This document shows positions 42,195-42,348 of a stretch of DNA of 42,348 nucleotides, one piece after another (position 1 is the stretch's first letter; each line of letters opens with the position of its first letter). This DNA is from a virus. Location: the IMG/VR virus record IMGVR_UViG_3300027747_000892, positions 1 through 42,348 of that record. One strand, written 5' to 3'. A model generated the notes under the pieces. That model was given only the letters and a program-made list of their open reading frames with translations. It did not search any database and was not told where the DNA came from. The position numbers and the translations under genes were made by a program.

Positions 42195-42205
42195 TATATT
42201 TATAT
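42195..42205 (+). promoter_or_regulatory. Candidate promoter of the bS21 gene
   Basis: TATATTTATAT ending 18 nt before the ATG at 42224. The first eight bases, TATATTTA, are also one base from the host -7 consensus TAnnTTTG, so late or host-type use cannot be told apart. Confidence 0.4.
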
Positions 42206-42223
42206 CAAACAAGAAAAAAAATT

Positions 42224-42348
42224 ATGTTAATTGTTGAAGTTAAAAATGGGAACATCGAAAAATCTTTAAAAAATTTAAAGGGAAAAATAATTCGTACCAA
42301 ACAAAATGTTATTTTATTTGACAGAAAAGAATTTGTTAAACCATCGGT
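42224..42348 (+). CDS. rpsU: Phage-encoded ribosomal protein bS21 (partial)
   Basis: The first 41 codons read MLIVEVKNGNIEKSLKN, then LKGKIIRTK and DRKEFVKPS. This is the layout of bS21: the MxIxVxxGExIxxALxxxK opening, a basic helix, and an RRxxFxKPS block at about residue 36-42 (here DRKEFVKPS). The rest is beyond the window. bS21 binds the 30S platform close to the anti-Shine-Dalgarno end of 16S rRNA. A phage copy could replace the host protein and favour phage mRNAs. The gene is divergent from the head cassette. Confidence 0.82.
   Translation, partial: MLIVEVKNGNIEKSLKNLKGKIIRTKQNVILFDRKEFVKPS

Overview
The window looks like part of a large T4-like (myovirus) phage genome, probably infecting a Bacteroidetes/Flavobacteria-type host. 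It carries a T4-style head cassette in T4 order on the minus strand: prohead protease (gp21-like), acidic scaffold (gp22-like) and major capsid protein (gp23-like). It also has a gp55-like late sigma factor, a gp5-like OB-fold baseplate protein, PhoH, dUTPase and a DEDDy exonuclease. The host guess rests on very AT-rich DNA, the near absence of Shine-Dalgarno sequences, one good Bacteroidetes-type promoter (TTG, 20 nt, TATATTTG) and a bS21 homologue at the right edge. No portal, terminase or polymerase gene lies inside the window.

Layout. (1) 1-4627, minus strand: three large virion surface or fibre-type proteins, one with tandem repeats, one with long Pro/Thr low-complexity tracts and one with a very Cys-rich insertion. 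(2) 4681-7311, plus strand: five small conserved-type unknowns, ended by a clear hairpin terminator. (3) 7367-10233: a remnant of an endonuclease C-terminus, a glycosyltransferase broken by an in-frame TGA inside a strong hairpin, an exonuclease, dUTPase and a small ORF. (4) 10205-24233: a compact plus-strand glycan island with GT2, GT4, GT10 and GT11 enzymes, two O-fucosyltransferase-like proteins, FkbM methyltransferase, cupin, acyltransferase, two SGNH proteins, a nucleotidyltransferase, a HAD-kinase fusion, a mini DegT protein and GDP-mannose 4,6-dehydratase. (5) 24313-28946: PhoH, a HAD-like protein, two more glycosyltransferases and the late sigma factor. (6) 28953-35038: baseplate, tail and other virion proteins plus a small basic Cys-containing protein. 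(7) 35045-37007: an HNH endonuclease unit and small genes. (8) 37036-42142, minus strand: the head cassette with two terminators. (9) 42224-end: start of a phage bS21.

How it may work together. The gp55-like factor probably switches on late transcription. A recurring sense-strand motif, TATTTATWA, lies mostly 9-21 nt before start codons of virion-type genes and is the best candidate late promoter. It would give nearly leaderless mRNAs, which fits a host without Shine-Dalgarno use and a phage bS21 that could retune initiation. The glycan island could build and decorate an oligosaccharide; the Thr/Pro-rich fibre protein is an attractive acceptor, but this is inference. Two (perhaps three) proteins start with a short amphipathic helix ending in a gp21-like [IL]xxE site, resembling T4 capsid-targeting sequences, so they may be packaged internal head proteins.

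All family calls come from reading motifs by eye; no database search was run.
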